Below, piece after piece: positions 9,777 through 21,249 of a stretch of DNA of 64,000 bases (within the stretch, counting starts at the first letter, position 1; each line of letters opens with the position of its first letter). The position numbers and the translations under genes are program-made. Source of the DNA: Thereva unica (lineage: Eukaryota; Arthropoda; Insecta; Diptera; Therevidae). The notes under the pieces were generated by a model. The model searched no databases. It was not told the origin of the DNA and worked only from the letters and a program-made list of their open reading frames with translations. Where the stretch lies: positions 161,711,850-161,775,849 of the forward strand of contig OX465283.1 of NCBI GenBank assembly GCA_949987705.1. The letters are read 5' to 3'.

Positions 9777-11622
9777 GTTAAATGATTTGGCTCATTTGTT
9801 TAGTTTTTTGAATATATTCCAAAGTCTGATGTACTAGCCTCTGCCTGATTCATACACTCACTCATCATTTTCACAAAAATCCTCACCCTCACTCTGTCCA
9901 ATAACAACTGCGCGCATAAAATGGCTGAAACTGTCAAAAGATGCACAACTAGTACATTCACTAGCTTTTATTGACGAATGCTGCCATCTGTGTTTACGCT
10001 CTTGAATGTTTATCAGGAAAATTGATGGTAGAAGGTTGTTCCACAAAGGTGTTTTCGTATTCTTGGAATTCTATCCTTAGTTTGCAAAAAAGATTAGGAT
10101 AGGATATGTAGGCGTGAAACTCCATTCAAGCACTTATTCTTATCATTTTTCTAAAAGATGGCGCTCCAGCTAGCTAGTGTATCCCAACCACAGAGGTATG
10201 GTACGTAACCCAAAATGAAGGATTGCTCTAAGGAAATGCTATTAACGAATAGTACCTACCATTTAGCTCTTAAAGTGTTAATGAAAGTCCTTGAACCAAG
10301 TAATTCGTCACTTAATGCCGTGAAACTTTTCCGCGAATCAAAATATACTTTATATATCACGAAAACACACACACACCGACACATAATGAATTATTAACCA
10401 AAAACCGAATCTCTCTCCAAGGGCAACACCATATGCAAGGAGGGAATTTTAATGCTGTCTGCCTTCAGATTGTCGTAGGCTCGTAATTTACGTAGGGTGT
10501 GGGGCGAGAGGCACTTTACGGACTTATTTACAGTGATACATGAAAACGTTGGCATGAACCGCCTCTAAACATAAACAAAACTGCTTAGTCCTGCCACCCC
10601 GTGCCAGCCGCCCTGCCCTGTATCCGCACACGGCAGTATGGTGGCGAGGCTGCTGGGCTGAAGAGGTATAGGCGCAGAGGTGGCACTTTTCACCTAAGCA
10701 AATCCTGTTTATCACTGCTCGTGGAACATAACGTCCTTGAGCACCTCTTAATGACTTAATTTGCTTGATTGTCACTAATTTCCATCTCATTGTTGCGGAC
10801 TAAATGGGCTTTTGTCCGCGCGCAGATTTCGTACGGGGTCCGCAGGTAGAGAGAGATAGCGAGAGTGCTAGCTCCTGCGAGAGTTGTGCCGTTGATATGG
10901 AAGACTCTCAAGAGGAGCCCCCGTTGTTATCCTTTTAATGGTTTTTAAGAGCCATAAAGATGAGCACCCATATACGGGCAAGGATACGCTTCTGCTCGAA
11001 ATCTGGGCTCCGGTACAGATGCAAATTTCGTCGGTGCCTGCTGGTTTCGCTTAGAAGAACGTCGTTAAGGATTCCATCTTAACTGCGAGGAGGACTTAGG
11101 TTTTTGGATTGGATTCAGACTTGGGCGGCCGCCGGGGGAAAGGATTCGGGGATTCCATTGCCAGTGCACGAGTTCCTGTTTAATTATTTTAAGTTGACAT
11201 TTTACGGAATTATGTGGGGAGAATATTTATTTAAAGTTATGACGCAATTAATACGGAGCGTGTTGATGGTGTTAGGGAAAAATAGAGTTACGCTAGTTGA
11301 ATTTCTGATTAGTGATAGTACAGGGCGTGGGTGGGTGCTGCTGCTTCTTTAATAATTCCCATCTTATTTATATTGATTCTTATCATTAGCTAGGCTGGAA
11401 TCGTGCATTAGGGAGTAATGAATTGTTAAGGCAAGTGAGGGAGTAAGGCAGAAACTTTTCAATTATTGTATTAATTTATTATTGTGAACGAAGGGGGAGG
11501 GGGTCGAGCCGAATATCACCAAATCTCACGTTGGGAAGAGGGGTATCACGTAATTTTTTCCTCAAGAAATAGTGCAAAATTGCTAGAAAACATGTTTCTA
11601 CACAAAAGAGCCGTATTCATTT
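9777..11622. other. No gene seen; includes CpG-richer patches
   Basis: The patches near 10540-10680 and 10800-11160 are richer in GC and CpG than the surroundings. An 88-codon minus frame (10524-10790) and an 82-codon plus frame (11104-11352) have no recognisable domain. A conserved exon or regulatory element cannot be excluded, but nothing in the sequence shows one. Confidence 0.4.
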
Positions 11623-11640
11623 ACAGGCCGCCGGCAGGCC
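11623..11640. repeat. GC-rich 18-bp word shared with 23398-23415
   Basis: ACAGGCCGCCGGCAGGCC occurs here and, identically, at 23398-23415. A related word (GACAGGCCGTGACGTGCAGG at 11719) resembles the bases following the second copy. In an AT-rich window an exact 18-mer of this composition is unlikely by chance and marks a short dispersed family. Confidence 0.6.
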
Positions 11641-12739
11641 TGGTCCGGAGGCCAGGCCCGATGAAGGCAGTACAATACTCAGTTTGACTAGAAGATGAGG
11701 ACTTCAGGTACCCGCCTGACAGGCCGTGACGTGCAGGTAACATCAAGATTCCCTACAAACACACAGGCGAAGATGACAGTTTATCACAGCAGGTTGTTAA
11801 TACAAGTGTATGGCCTCAACGAAAACTTTAAAGGCACAAACAGATTGATGACTGGAAAAATGTTTAAAATGCACAGACCACCATATTTGCTGACATAATC
11901 GACAGGCGGCGCCGCGCGCAGAAATTAAATGAATGGGATATTCTTTCTCGCAAGCGGCCGCTGTCACCGCCTTTGCGCTAATATGTTTGTGCCTTAAGGC
12001 GGCTCCACACTCAGGCCGTGAACACCCGCGAACAAGCGCGAATGCGAGTGTTAATGGTTTTCGCACCTAGTTCGCGCCTTACTTTCACGTCCGACTAGAT
12101 ACGGCGAGAATTCATGCCGTAAATTCGCGGCTTGAGATGAGTGGTCGATTGAAGCAACTTAACGTGCTACCACCCCAGATCTTCAGGCACGATGCTGACC
12201 CGCGAAAAGGTCATTAGAATATATAACTACACTACTATAACTGCTTCTTCTTCTTCTTTAACTGTTCTCTCCACCGGTACCGATTCTGAGCCGATGTCAT
12301 CCAGATTGGCATCCCTAAGCTCTGAGTCTACGCCATCTTTCCAGCAAAGGTTAGGTCTCCCTCGATGTCGCGCCATATGGATCTTACCGCAGAATTATAG
12401 GGTAATGAAATTCTTGTTGATCATGAGTGTTCACGTTTTGGTAGTTGTATGTCCTCTATAAGCGGAAAAAGCAAATCCCATACGGACGACTCAAATTCAA
12501 AGACCCGTGTCGGTGTTTGGATCTGGGCCGAAAACTCAAGTTTTGTAGCGCGTTCAGTTTGAGCACTCTGGGGATTGTCTTTAAAACAGCGATATATGCT
12601 GTACTGCCATGCAGCTACAGCTGAAGTGGGGCGTTGAGGAAGAGTAGTCGTTCGGACTACTTTCAAGAAGGAGCTTACTAAGCGCACCGTGCTCGCGATA
12701 TGCAACCCTGTATACCTGCAAGCTGACCAATCCATTGGA
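11641..12739. other. No gene seen; possible orphan transposon end
   Basis: At 11995 the sequence TTAAGGCGGCTCCACACTCA resembles in style the termini of the 402-bp MITE at 45625 (GGCTGCTTACACACC), but I find no inverted partner nearby. A (TTC)n tract is at 12244-12258. Overlapping minus frames 12421-12763 lie just upstream of the Gypsy remnant and are not recognised. Confidence 0.4.
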
Positions 12740-14060
12740 TTGGATAGTTTGTTGGTTGCTCAAATTAAGTGAGTACGACCTCGAGTTGGTTCATCGGTAT
12801 TGGAAATCGACGTACTAAGTCGTCAGCCGAACGAACCTGCTATTGACGAATAAGACTGAGTGAAGACGACTGTTTGTTGACAATGCAAAAGCAGAACGAG
12901 AAAATCAACCAAACTATTGAAACTTGGAGTTAGGAGTACAGAGCGAAGAAAAACAAGACAACGACGGCCAGATTAGGTTGTCCAGAAAAGAGGACTGTTT
13001 CGACAAACAGCATATGGAGCAAGATGAGTAGCTCCGAGAGCACTGAGATCGCAAATCATGACGTTATGTCATGACGACGTGGAAGCTTGTCAGTGTAGTG
13101 GACTTTGCGGACTTTGGACTATGTCAGAAGAACTTGTGGTTCACTAGGATGACGAACTTCGTGAAGGGGTATATTTCATCATGCATTTCCTGCTGTTATC
13201 ATACACGCCCAGGGGGTCCTTTAGAGAGGCACCTTCATCACATACCTTGTGTCGCTGTTAACGTTCACACGGTGCTTTAAGTATACGTTCACCACTCTGG
13301 TCTTTAGGTGGAGCAACGAAGTGAGAAGTTATTTCGGATAACCGACAATTGTGGTGACAGATTGGAGGGCTGCATTTCGTTCAAAGGCGTTCGAGACATA
13401 TTCTCAGGTTGCTGCTGTGAGGCACATAAAGATAGTCGTTCGAGCTCCTAGAGCAAATAGGCAAGTGGAGACCGTTCACCAAACCACCAGACACCAAACA
13501 CCAAACTTCGATTTTAACTAGTATAGACGTGACCGATAAGGATTGGGATAAGCACATCGCAACTGTAGGATGGACTATCAATTTGACAGTGAATGCAGCA
13601 ATGTCGCCTCATAAACTAATGTTTTGGCTACCGGCAGATTTGGTGGCCAACGAATTAATCTTAGCTCTGCATGATGACGATGTTCAAGGCCAACGGGATG
13701 CCCAGGTTACGCTCGCAGAAGCGCAGAGAAGTGCAGCCGTCGCTAGAATGACAGCCACAGCAACGAAATGGAAGCAGAGTTACGACGACAACCGAAGGTC
13801 ACCGATTACTGACCAAGTCGACGATATGATAGTGATTCACCATGAGCCTTTGCAGCCTCAGAGGAATCGAAGAATTTAGAACCGAACGTTAGAGTTAGTT
13901 TCAAAGGTGCTTTCGATTGAAAGTTATGTGGTCGAGGATCTTTCGGAATCACAGAGAGCCGGACAACATGAAGCTTTGGTATTTCCTGCCACAACTTAAC
14001 AGTTGATGGGGCGCAATATGGCATACTGCACCGGGCGCAAAAAACCAAGCGCCGGCCCTG
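12740..14060 (+). pseudogene. Ty3/Gypsy-type LTR retrotransposon pol remnant (RNase H end + integrase)
   Basis: Pol of this class copies the element RNA and inserts the DNA. Conceptual pieces in order: the end of RNase H around 12748-12815 (KLSEYDLELVHR); the integrase zinc-finger end and linker in 13071-13280 (FTRMTNFVKGYISSCISCC); the catalytic core at 13351-13510 (VVTDWRAAF ... RANRQVETVH); then a frame change near 13505 into 13511-13879 (WDKHIATVGWTINLTVNAAM); and a scrambled C-terminal tail to about 14060. The second catalytic Asp (TD) and the Glu (QVE) are separated by 35 residues, the classic spacing. The first Asp region appears as VHHSGL, so that Asp looks lost, and about 40 residues after it are missing. 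Stops and frameshifts make it dead. No LTR pair is visible. Confidence 0.85.
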
Positions 14061-15659
14061 ATCGTCCATTCGTAGGTACAGTAAACTCGGGGATTGTTGT
14101 GAAAAGTATCAGTTTTGTTGCTCTAGGATTAACAGATAGTCGACAAGGTTGGGTCACGTATTTGAAATTCCAAGAGCAGTCTCTATAATCTCAATAATTG
14201 TGGAGAGAAACTTTCCCGATATTAGGAAGAGCATAGCGTTCGCATAGTCTCTGTATCATTTAACACACATTTGATATAAAAAAAAACGTTTAATGACAAC
14301 ATCTCCTTTTTAATTTCACTGATTGCAGCAAGAAATTGCAAATCCATACCAAACGTACTACGGCCAACGAAATACCATCCTAAGATGATAAGATGACACC
14401 ACCCAGAGCATTTCTGTCTGTGTCTGAACCATCGTCCATCGTCTTATTAAATTTGACTTGGGAATAAAACCAGGCTGAATTACAATGCAAAACAAGAGCC
14501 GCCCTCGTCTGCTCTTCTTAAAATCCATCTAAAATACCCCAGAAAAATCCCCTCAAAAAAATTTATATTAAAATCACACAAATCGTACCCTCGACACAAC
14601 CTCAGCGAAAAGTCGGGGTAAAAAGCATTTTTTTGAGAACCAGCTTTGTTTTTGGCCCTTATATTATTTTTTTTGTGTGTCATACAATATTTTAAAAGCA
14701 GACCAGCATTTTATAATTGGATTTGTTGATCAAATAAATTCACTTTCAACCCTCCTAAAGGGGATGCAGGGGGAGAGGGGGGGGTTGTATTTTTTTCTGG
14801 TTCTGGGTTATGTTTGCCATCAAATAATGGAAGAGCACACTCCTTTGTATTGTTGCAGAAATTGCATATGAGTGTTTGCTTATGGTTGAATTAGAAGGCA
14901 ATTAACTAAAGCAAACAAGCTATGAGAGCACGAAGACCTTTTTGTATTATTATTTTGTTCTTTATAGCTACCCTGTGTGCTTTCTTTGAATGAAAATGAA
15001 TGAAACAAGGGATTATATGATTTAATAAAATTTCACGTATGTTAAAGAGTGTTATTTTTATTTGTAAGAATATGTACATATACGAGTATACTGCGTATAA
15101 ATAACTCATATAGTTTAGTTGAGGTTGAGTTGAATTTTCGACTCGCGTCAGACATCACAAACAAAAAACTGAGATCCTGTTGTCAACTAAATTCAACTAC
15201 TCTACTCCTGATCTCGCGTCTATATGCATAATTTCAATGGTAGCAGAGCTGAGTCGACCCTACCCGACTAGTTCAGTCGGCCCTAACTCAGCTCGCGTCT
15301 ACAATTTTTGTAGTCTCCGCTACGGTTTCGCTCCAAATGGGAGCCTTCCTAGTGACTAAACTAGCCAATCTCTTTGAATGCACCTTTGAGTCCAGATCTC
15401 AACGAGCCGTAAAAGCATTACTTCGGCCTGTCGCCATAACGTGACCCATAAAAGGGTCCCTTGAAGCTGCCTACCAGAGTCGGAACAGTGACGTATATGG
15501 GTTAGAGAGCTTCCGTCCCTGATATTTTTGCGGAAAAGGTGATTTCAACGAAGCTCGTTACCCAATCCACTGGCCACGCAGGTGGCCGTAGACGCGCCAA
15601 AAAGTGGGCGCAATTCGACCAAGGGTCTACGAAAAGAGCCGCTTTCTTCTTAACTCATT
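14061..15659. other. No gene seen; possible 3' flank of the Gypsy remnant
   Basis: The stretch just after 14090 could include LTR sequence of the Gypsy remnant, but I find no second copy in the window to confirm it. Around 15130-15290 the word CTCGCGTC occurs three times in one orientation amid CAACT/AGTTGA words, suggesting a decayed repeat. Short frames here have no domains. Confidence 0.4.
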
Positions 15660-16015
15660 TTCCCCAAGCTGCACATGCCTCCCTGTAGTTCTTTGCCCGT
15701 CTTTCATTCTTCGGGCTTCATATTGCCTGAACTTGTGGTGGATGACCTTCAACCCACTTTCACCATTCTTCATGATCATCCAAAATGTTATCCGGTATTA
15801 GCTGCTTCCATCACAGTACTGTGCCCCCCCCAAACCTCGGGCATTTCAAGAGGACATGCCTCGCGTTTGAGTGCCCTATGGAATAGCGGAGGGCAGTTTG
15901 CAGGTGTGACGACCCTACCCTTGGGTAGAAAGTCTAAGATGATGCTATGACCTAGGATTTTGGGGTCGAGGTCCCCCACGACCACTCCGGCGAGCCAGCC
16001 CCAGTCTAGAGGCAC
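15660..16015 (-). pseudogene. LINE C-terminal remnant (R1/I-like)
   Basis: On the minus strand the frame from 16015 gives NCPPLFHRALKREACP, in the style of the Cys/His segment near the end of R1/I-type LINE proteins. After a frameshift there follows a stretch readable as IPDNILDDHEEW. A related decayed stretch is on the minus strand at 43140-43310 (LTPENILD). Several stops are present. The assignment rests on motif order plus the second copy, so the clade is uncertain. Confidence 0.5.
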
Positions 16016-16124
16016 GGGGTATACTGCGTTCTAGATTTTTGACGGCGTTGCTTTAACGACCAAGAGATATTAAAAATTTTGGTTATTGGATGGGACTCTG
16101 AGGTTGGGTTCTTCGGGAAACCAA

Positions 16125-16440
16125 TCAAGGATCTCCATTACACCCCCTCCCAGTGGTTCTCCCTGGGGTACTTCTTGAGAAGGATGATTTAATTTTCTGT
16201 TGACCTTCTTTGCTCAATCGCCGGTATTGCTTGAAATCGACATGTTTCATTCGTTTCCGCCGACGGACGAGGTCCAGACATCTGTCCGAGATCCATGGCT
16301 GCCTCCGTTTACGGATAGGTGAACTCAACTCCACTGCACACCCCACAATGAACTCTGAAAATAGTCTTTCTTCGATATCGTCCGGTATTACGGGCGCTTC
16401 GAATTTGTTGGATAGTGCCATTTGAAAAGGTCTTCCAAAT
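16125..16440 (-). pseudogene. LINE linker between endonuclease and RT, antisense
   Basis: The minus frame shows VIPDDIEERLF, CAVELSSPIRKRRQPWISDR and LDLVRRRKRMKHVDFKQYRR. This matches the basic linker between the endonuclease and reverse transcriptase of insect endonuclease-RT elements annotated as craniofacial-development-protein-2-like. It lies in the same orientation as the endonuclease at 16830-17325 and probably belongs to it, with the intervening bases replaced by the plus-strand LINE end at 16464-16795. The RT itself is absent downstream. Confidence 0.75.
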
Positions 16441-16463
16441 GCGATGCTTGAGGCAGATCTTCG

Positions 16464-16795
16464 GTGTCTCAATACGCGATCGCCTTCAAAACGAGACAGC
16501 AGACACCGATCGAAGAAGAAATGGAAAAACGTCGACTACGGTGGTTTGGACATGTTTGCCGAATGGATGATGACCGCTTCCCACGTAAACTTCTCTGGGG
16601 AGACCGTCCCGCAAGCTCGAGAATCCAGCGATCGGCATTGAAGAAAACCTGGCTAAAGAATATCGACGTCGCCAAAAACCGGAAAGAATGGAAACGAATC
16701 GTGAATAGAGATCGAGACCCAACGGCACCGACAGCAGCGTATCCGTTGTGGGGACTTCCCGCTCGGACCGCCAGCCAACGGATCAAAGAAGAAGA
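16464..16795 (+). pseudogene. LINE C-terminus and 3' end, sense, inserted in antisense LINE
   Basis: The frame carries EEEMEKRRLRWFGHVCRMDD, LLWGDRPASSRIQRSALKKT and ends at the 3' tail, with WGLPARTASQRIKEEE read through into a GAA-rich tail. RRLRWFGHVCRMDD is the typical post-RT signature of the endonuclease-RT LINEs. The piece lacks all of the RT, as expected for a 5'-truncated insertion. Flanking minus-strand LINE pieces (16125-16440 and 16830-17325) make this a nested or head-on arrangement. Confidence 0.85.
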
Positions 16796-16829
16796 AACTC
16801 CCGCCCGATGGTCGGGTCCCGTAGGCGAT

Positions 16830-17325
16830 CAAATCGAAAGGAGGCGTAAGCCGTTGTCGTTAATTACTCCGTGTCCGAATTTGCCCATCGTTCCTTCCCA
16901 GCCGATTGGATCTGCACCTGAATGTGCATTGAAGTCTCCCACGAGTATGTCAATTCGGTTCGAGGCATCCTATCCTGCATCTGTTGAAGTTGAAGCTGAT
17001 AGTAAAATTCCTCCTTGTTCGCGTTCGGGCTGGTCTCGGTTGACGCATAAACAAATACGATATGGGTGTTGATCGTTTCACCGAAGCTCGGATATCGGTT
17101 GGAGTGCGATAACGCTGCTGGCAGCCCGTCGATCGACCATAAACCCGACGCCGCCGGCCTCTCGTTTCTCACCACTGGAATAGTAAAGCGTCATCGTTTC
17201 GTCGATTGTTGGCTGGACGATTATCAATGTCCCGGGTCCGGTAAGTCGTAGTTCCGATATCGAAGACGTGACGTCATGTTCGTACATTCCATGTGGCGAA
17301 TTGAATTTTCATTTTCGGTGTGACT
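16830..17325 (-). pseudogene. LINE APE-type endonuclease fragment, antisense
   Basis: Minus-strand reading, 5' to 3': FATWNVRT near 17310; SELRLTGPGTLII; EKREAGGVGFMVDRRAASS around 17170-17110; INTHIVFVYASTETSPNANK; then, after a frameshift, GDFNAHSGADPIGWEGTMGK around 16930-16880. The WNVRT and GDFNAH blocks are the metal- and DNA-binding motifs of apurinic-type endonucleases used by LINEs to nick target DNA. Frameshifts inactivate it. The 5' flank (to about 17650) may be its 5' UTR. Confidence 0.85.
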
Positions 17326-19029
17326 AATTTGGGAAATACTATGCTCCAACTGAAGACGCAGACAATGACATAAAAGAAGAGTTGAATGAGGTTTCCAAGG
17401 AGAGACATCAAAGATGGAGCAATTTTTGCTTCGACACCCTGTGCCATTGACAGAGTATTCTAAAACTCCTTTTGCCAAGTACATCTCTAAATTTGTCAAT
17501 GTCGCTCGTTGACGTATGCAATTGCAGTACAAGCGGCACTATGATGTCAGCCGCGAAATAATCGCCACGTGAAATTTCATTTTCAATCGCTCCAGTTGAA
17601 GGGCGCCGCAGCTGCATACGTTTAACCTTAAAACACGTTCAATTGAATACCTCAGTGGCGAATTGCCTTGGAGCTGAGCTGCACATCATAAAGGCCCGTA
17701 AAATGACTTCATTACACAGAAATTAACTAACTCCATGAATGCTGGGGCATATCGCTCCTAAAACGCATTGAATTTCATCATAAAAATCCACACAAGACCC
17801 GAAGCCTCTCCCTGTGCAGGGATAATTGTTGCCCCGTGTTGAACAAGGATGGCTTTTAGTTCACGTGTTGAACCGTCATAAAACTGAAATGACGTTCGCT
17901 TAAATAAATCATGACAGGGTGTTTTACATGCCACTAACACCAATGTAAATTTGTAAACCGCTTTTCATAGCGATAGCTGGCGCTGCTGCTGGCGTTGTGT
18001 TGTAGCCCGAATTAATTTTCCACAGGCATGGGTCCTGCTGCTGCTGCCGGCGCCTTTGACTGTATTTGAAAAAATAAAACTCGATAAAAAAAAAAAACCA
18101 TATCAAACATTTTATATCCTATCTCTATACATTTGCGGTAGGTGGCGACGTATAATGTGTAAGTGGATGGGATGCTGCGATAGCGGGGCCGCGATGCTCG
18201 ATAAGGCGTGATATAAAAAAAATTTAATGGATTGATTTATGTTTGGGATCGCTATTTTGTTATGGTCCTTAAATGGCCTTTTCGGCTAAAATCCTGGATC
18301 TGGGTGGCTTTTGTTATAAAGTGAACAAAAATGCAAATTGGATGATGTGCCCCTGCTACACCAATGTATTGGAAACTGATTGGATTCAGCCATGTGGACA
18401 TGGGTTTTTGGGATTCCCTTTAAAGTTTTATTGATTGGAATGAGTAAATTGACTAATGAACAGGGATTTTGTCATCATATGTGGTTTCTAAAGGAAAATA
18501 GTCCTATTTTCGTAAATCCTGTAAATTATTTATTTGATAATGGTTATTGGAAAGAGGTTTTATTCAATTAACTTCGGGGGGAGTGTGATTGGATGATATG
18601 GTAGCCAATTGTTCTGGTAGGATATGAGTTGCTGTTTTTATTGCAATCAGAATTACAAGTCAAGGATTACGATCTTATCTAGGTAGGTTGTATCTTCAGT
18701 TAAAGGATTAAAAAACAGGTCATACTGGATCGAGGTGCATATTTGTATTATATAAAAGTCTAAACTCGGGCACTTAGAACAATTTAATCGCATTTCAAAT
18801 TAAATCTGACTCTAAATGCCGCTGCGACTATACTTATATACCCAACTTCCTCCCTTATCTAAAGTGTTCTACCTTTTTCCACCACAGTTAGAAAAGTACC
18901 CTGAAAGGCTGCACACTTTTCTTTTTGCGCTCTCTACAAAATTTGAGAAGTTCAGTGTCTTCAATTACCCTTCGTTCTAACTATAACTAATAGATGGCGC
19001 GATTTTAGCTTAGTACATAAATCGTTCAT
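17326..19029. other. No gene seen; possible LINE 5' UTR then anonymous DNA
   Basis: Bases 17326-17650 lie directly upstream of the antisense LINE and contain two loose direct copies of a TTTCATTTTC ... GCTCCA(A/G)(C/T)TGAAG block. A minus frame at 17758-17943 has an ankyrin-like stretch (STRELKAILVQHGATI), too short to call. From 17950 on I see nothing recognisable. Confidence 0.4.
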
Positions 19030-19666
19030 CACCATCAATAGCTCCACAGCCTGTCATTGGCCTTGGCTTCCTGCAACATCCTTTTATAGAAGGTCGGTCC
19101 CTGGCTTGAAGTCTTCAATTTCTTATACCTAGGGTTTCGTAAATCTTCTACGCTATCTGTGTATTTTTTTGGCGTCCGGTATCTCTGTGTCCATCTGGCC
19201 TTTTGCAAATAATGATTTTCGTCATGCTATCTTCGCTGCTGCGTTGAACGTGTCCTACCCATCGAATTCTGTGCCTTTTTATAGTTTTTATGATATTCGG
19301 ATCTTTATACAACTGATACAGTTCGGGATTGAATCCTCTTCTCCAAACACCATTTTCGTTCACTCCTCCATATATAGTGCGAAGGATTTTTCTTTCAAAG
19401 CATCCTAGAAGGTGTTCCTCGTTACTTGGGTTTAATGTCCAGGCTTCGGATCCATACAAAAGTATTGGTCTTATAAGAGTTCTGTATAGTTTAACTTTAG
19501 TCGTTCTTGAAATGTTTCTTGTTAAGAAACGTATCCCAAAGTAGCTGCTATTTTCTAGTGCTAATCTCCTTTTCACTTCTGCCGTTTTACCGTTATGCTT
19601 TGAAATTAGCATCACTAAGTTCATAAATTCACTTACACCTTCGATGTTGTAAGCATCTATTGTCAT
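19030..19666 (-). pseudogene. LINE reverse transcriptase C-terminus with long open frame
   Basis: The minus frame 19666-19148 is 172 codons long with no stop. It contains KLYRTLIRPILLYGSEAWTL (the end of the RT thumb region), CFERKILRTIYGGVNENGVW, NPELYQLYKDPNIIKTIKRH and RIRWVGHVQR. These are the standard blocks after the RT catalytic core in endonuclease-RT LINEs. After a frameshift the C-terminal end (QEAKANDRLWSY, stop) is readable near 19035. RT motifs A-C are absent, so it is a 5'-truncated copy. A more decayed relative is at 58428-58645. Confidence 0.88.
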
Positions 19667-19981
19667 ATCTGGCGCTCATTCCGTCTTTTACAGATGCACA
19701 TATAGTACAGGATCCATAGAAGAACGACCTTCACCGATCGAGTAACCGAATGAAATTTATTTCTATGATAAAATATAATAGTCCGGGGAAATTAGCAAAA
19801 AAACACACGAAAGGAGACAAAACACCAAAATAGCTGAAAAGAGTGACATTTTAAGAAAACAATTTCGGAATCCAAAAAAAATAAAACATGGCCGCCGAAT
19901 ATATCGCGTTGTTCCTGATTTTTCCATGTGTCGTCGGTTGCTCTACAACTTTAGTTCTTACAAAAATTTTGGACCGATTAA
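19667..19981. other. No feature seen
   Basis: Transition from the LINE remnant to the tandem dimer; nothing recognisable. Confidence 0.4.
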
Positions 19982-20290
19982 CCCTTTGAAAGTTATTCAA
20001 GGTCAACGTTTTTGAAAATCACTTTTTGGCCAAAATTTCACTTAAAAACCGATATTTTTGAAGTTTTTTTAAATCAGTCATTACGAAACGTTATTGCCTA
20101 CAAAAAATCCTCTTGTCATTTTTTCCAAGACTTTCCCCTTTCGAAATTATTCAAGGTCAAAGTTTGCAAAAATCATTTTTTTTCGAAAATTGTATTTTGT
20201 AGTCAAAACATTTTTTTCATCTACTTATACCAAATATTATTGCCTTCGGAAATCTCCAACTTCTATAAATACGAGCCTGTTTCATATATT
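19982..20290 (+). repeat. Tandem dimer of a ~156-bp unit
   Basis: CCCTTTGAAAGTTATTCAAGG at 19982 recurs as CCCTTTCGAAATTATTCAAGG at 20138. Each is followed by a similar order of AAAATCA(C/T)TTTT, a T-rich stretch, and TATTGCCT(A/T)C. Identity is partial. The overlapping frames 20012-20347 are low-complexity and not genes. Confidence 0.6.
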
Positions 20291-20342
20291 CAAAATTCTG
20301 TCGCAGCTTTTTCTGTATTGAATAAACTTCATTCTTCTCACA

Positions 20343-20472
20343 ATTAAGAAAATGATAAAGCTTTTTGCTTTGACGTCACAAAAGCTCTAAGCTCCGAAAG
20401 CTTTTTAGCTTTTATTAAGCTTTAATGTTTGATGACGTCAAAAAAGTTTTCTATATTTGGATTCAACTTCAG
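20343..20472 (+). repeat. TGACGTCA/AAGCTTTT repeat (partner 25217-25341)
   Basis: This 130-bp segment aligns closely to 25217-25341: both open with AAGAAAAT(G/T)AT, carry TTTGACGTCAC then AAAGCTCTAAGCT, AAGCTTTTAT, and GATGACGT(C/T)AA, and end in ATTTGGATT(C/T)AA(C/G)TTCAG. Each has two TGACGTCA-like palindromes about 60 bases apart. It looks like a short mobile or amplified unit with no coding capacity. Confidence 0.8.
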
Positions 20473-20944
20473 AAAAAAAAATGTTTTTTGAAAGTAAGGG
20501 TTTAACCGATTTTTGATAATAAAAGCTTTGAAACAGTGAATGCAGTTTTATCTATATTTCAAATTATTACTCTCTAGTCTGTTAAGCTGTTCACAGCATA
20601 CAGCTATTTCTAGTAGAAAGATTGATTTGAAGCATAGAAACGAATAAAAAAACAGGGTTGTTTAAGAAGATAAAGATCAACTTTGCGTTTGCACTCGGTC
20701 GTTCGTGACCCTGATAGTAGAAAATTATTCCATCTAAACTTCTAAACTGTAGTTTACGCAAAAGGGATGATTGCAGGAGTGTGAGTGAGGTGAGTGGGCC
20801 AGTATTGCTAAAAATATTGTTGTGTGGAGGCTAGCGAATTAATTTTAAGGGGAAAAGAAATCAAATTGAAATTGGGAAGTTCGTAGGCATATAATAAATG
20901 GTTTAGTTTTAGATCGAAAGCTTCAGAAAGCTTTCATTGGTTTT
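20473..20944. other. No gene seen
   Basis: Anonymous AT-rich sequence; a few AAGCTTT words occur next to the MITE boundary at 20915-20935. Confidence 0.4.
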
Positions 20945-21249
20945 GGCCTCGATTCCCAGATCCGGCGGTGCGGAAGTGAGTTGCGGATTTGACACTTTGC
21001 GATTCTCAGATCCGCAACCCCGAATTTCTTTTTGACATTTTCCGCGCTGTAAAGGTGTGATCCGCAACAAATTTTCTGCGGATTTGAACGACAAATGCGC
21101 CTGAGATAATCCGACATCATATATTTCATTATCGCGTGAGTCTTCACTCCGAATTTTCGATTTAAACCAATCCGGGACTGCGGATTTGAGAATCGCAAAG
21201 TGTCAAATCCGCACTCACTTCCGACCCGCCGGATCTGGGAATCGAGGCC
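20945..21249. mobile_element. 305-bp MITE-like element with ~64-bp terminal inverted repeats
   Basis: The left arm 20945-21008 (starting GGCCTCGATTCCCAGATCCG) is the inverse of the right arm 21187-21249 (ending CGGATCTGGGAATCGAGGCC), with only a few mismatches and one single-base indel. A TTT trinucleotide flanks both ends and may be the target duplication, though in T-rich DNA this is weak. TCCGCA/TGCGGA words are repeated inside the arms and may be binding sites for an unlinked transposase. There is no transposase frame. Confidence 0.85.

Noticed and set aside
15110..15300. Inverted-repeat element with CTCGCGTC ends
   Set aside because: The three CTCGCGTC words are in the same orientation and the AGTTGA/CAACT pairing is short and scattered.
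17758..17943. Ankyrin-repeat protein on the minus strand
   Set aside because: Only one ankyrin-like stretch of about 16 residues is visible, with no second repeat in frame.
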